Source: DAIOEK01 sp964648485
GTDB lineage: Bacteria > Chloroflexota > Anaerolineae > Anaerolineales > Anaerolineaceae
DNA length: 22,716 bases
Direction of reading: 5' to 3'
Assembly (NCBI GenBank): GCA_964648485.1
Contig: CAZYOF010000030.1
Span: forward strand, 1-22,716
Part shown: positions 22,666 through 22,716 of the stretch, one piece after another
Layout of the letters: every line of letters starts with the position of its first letter
Numbering within the stretch: position 1 is the stretch's first letter
The notes under the pieces: model-generated
Seen by the model: only the letters and a program-made list of their open reading frames with translations
What the model was told of the DNA's origin: nothing
Databases searched by the model: none
Program-made: the position numbers and the translations under genes

Positions 22666-22716
22666 GTCATTGATCGGCCGTATACTTACCAGACGTAGCC
22701 GCCCGAATGTTTACCA

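Noticed and set aside
22686..22716. Possible C-terminal end of a minus-strand gene (GKHSGGYVW-stop) at the right edge
   Set aside because: Only 9 complete codons before the stop, and another frame is also open for 15 codons, so no coding call is justified.

Overview
The window looks like ordinary chromosomal DNA of a member of the Chloroflexota, most likely an Anaerolineae-type bacterium. I infer this from AT-rich, densely packed genes, ParAB, FHA/SEDS cell-envelope genes, a CpaF ATPase behind a two-component operon, and a DUF6812-like small protein. No phage, insertion sequence, CRISPR array, rRNA or tRNA was seen, and there is no gene-free stretch above 300 bases.

Layout. (1) 1-904, minus strand: the 5' end of an arfB-type GGQ release-factor gene, cut by the window edge, and radC. 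(2) 1017-4066, plus strand: a membrane zinc-ribbon protein, a PfkB-family kinase and parA-parB. (3) 4131-8814, plus strand: a signalling operon behind a good sigma70-type promoter, with a soluble histidine kinase carrying an N-terminal MshEN-like domain, a GAF-like histidine kinase, an OmpR-type regulator, a small conserved protein and a CpaF/TadA-type ATPase. (4) 8921-11217, plus strand: a tandem-HTH protein, a GNAT protein and a membrane-anchored DsbA-like thioredoxin, closed by a strong terminator. (5) 11251-13799, minus strand: secG, an orphan family-5 solute-binding protein and a PduO-type cobalamin adenosyltransferase. (6) 13922-15459, plus strand: a PHP phosphoesterase and a YbaK-type deacylase. 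(7) 15529-20307, plus strand: an envelope-growth cluster of FhaA-like and FhaB-like proteins, an MTA phosphorylase and a SEDS polymerase fused to a PBP domain whose three transpeptidase motifs are all lost. (8) 20344-22605, minus strand: a TIGR01777-type epimerase and tyrS.

The most interesting signal is the tyrS leader (about 21582-21672, minus strand). A perfect TATAAT lies 6 nt before an ATG that opens a short ORF, MKWNNYYQ-stop, with two tandem tyrosine codons. It is followed by a 7-bp antiterminator that overlaps an 8-bp GC-rich terminator with a U-run, and then the tyrS ribosome-binding site. This has the parts of a ribosome-mediated attenuator that senses tyrosyl-tRNA, driven by a leaderless leader peptide. 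Other points of note are the SEDS/pseudo-transpeptidase fusion with a probable ATT start, the MshEN-like histidine kinase upstream of cpaF, and several genes that appear to give leaderless mRNAs.
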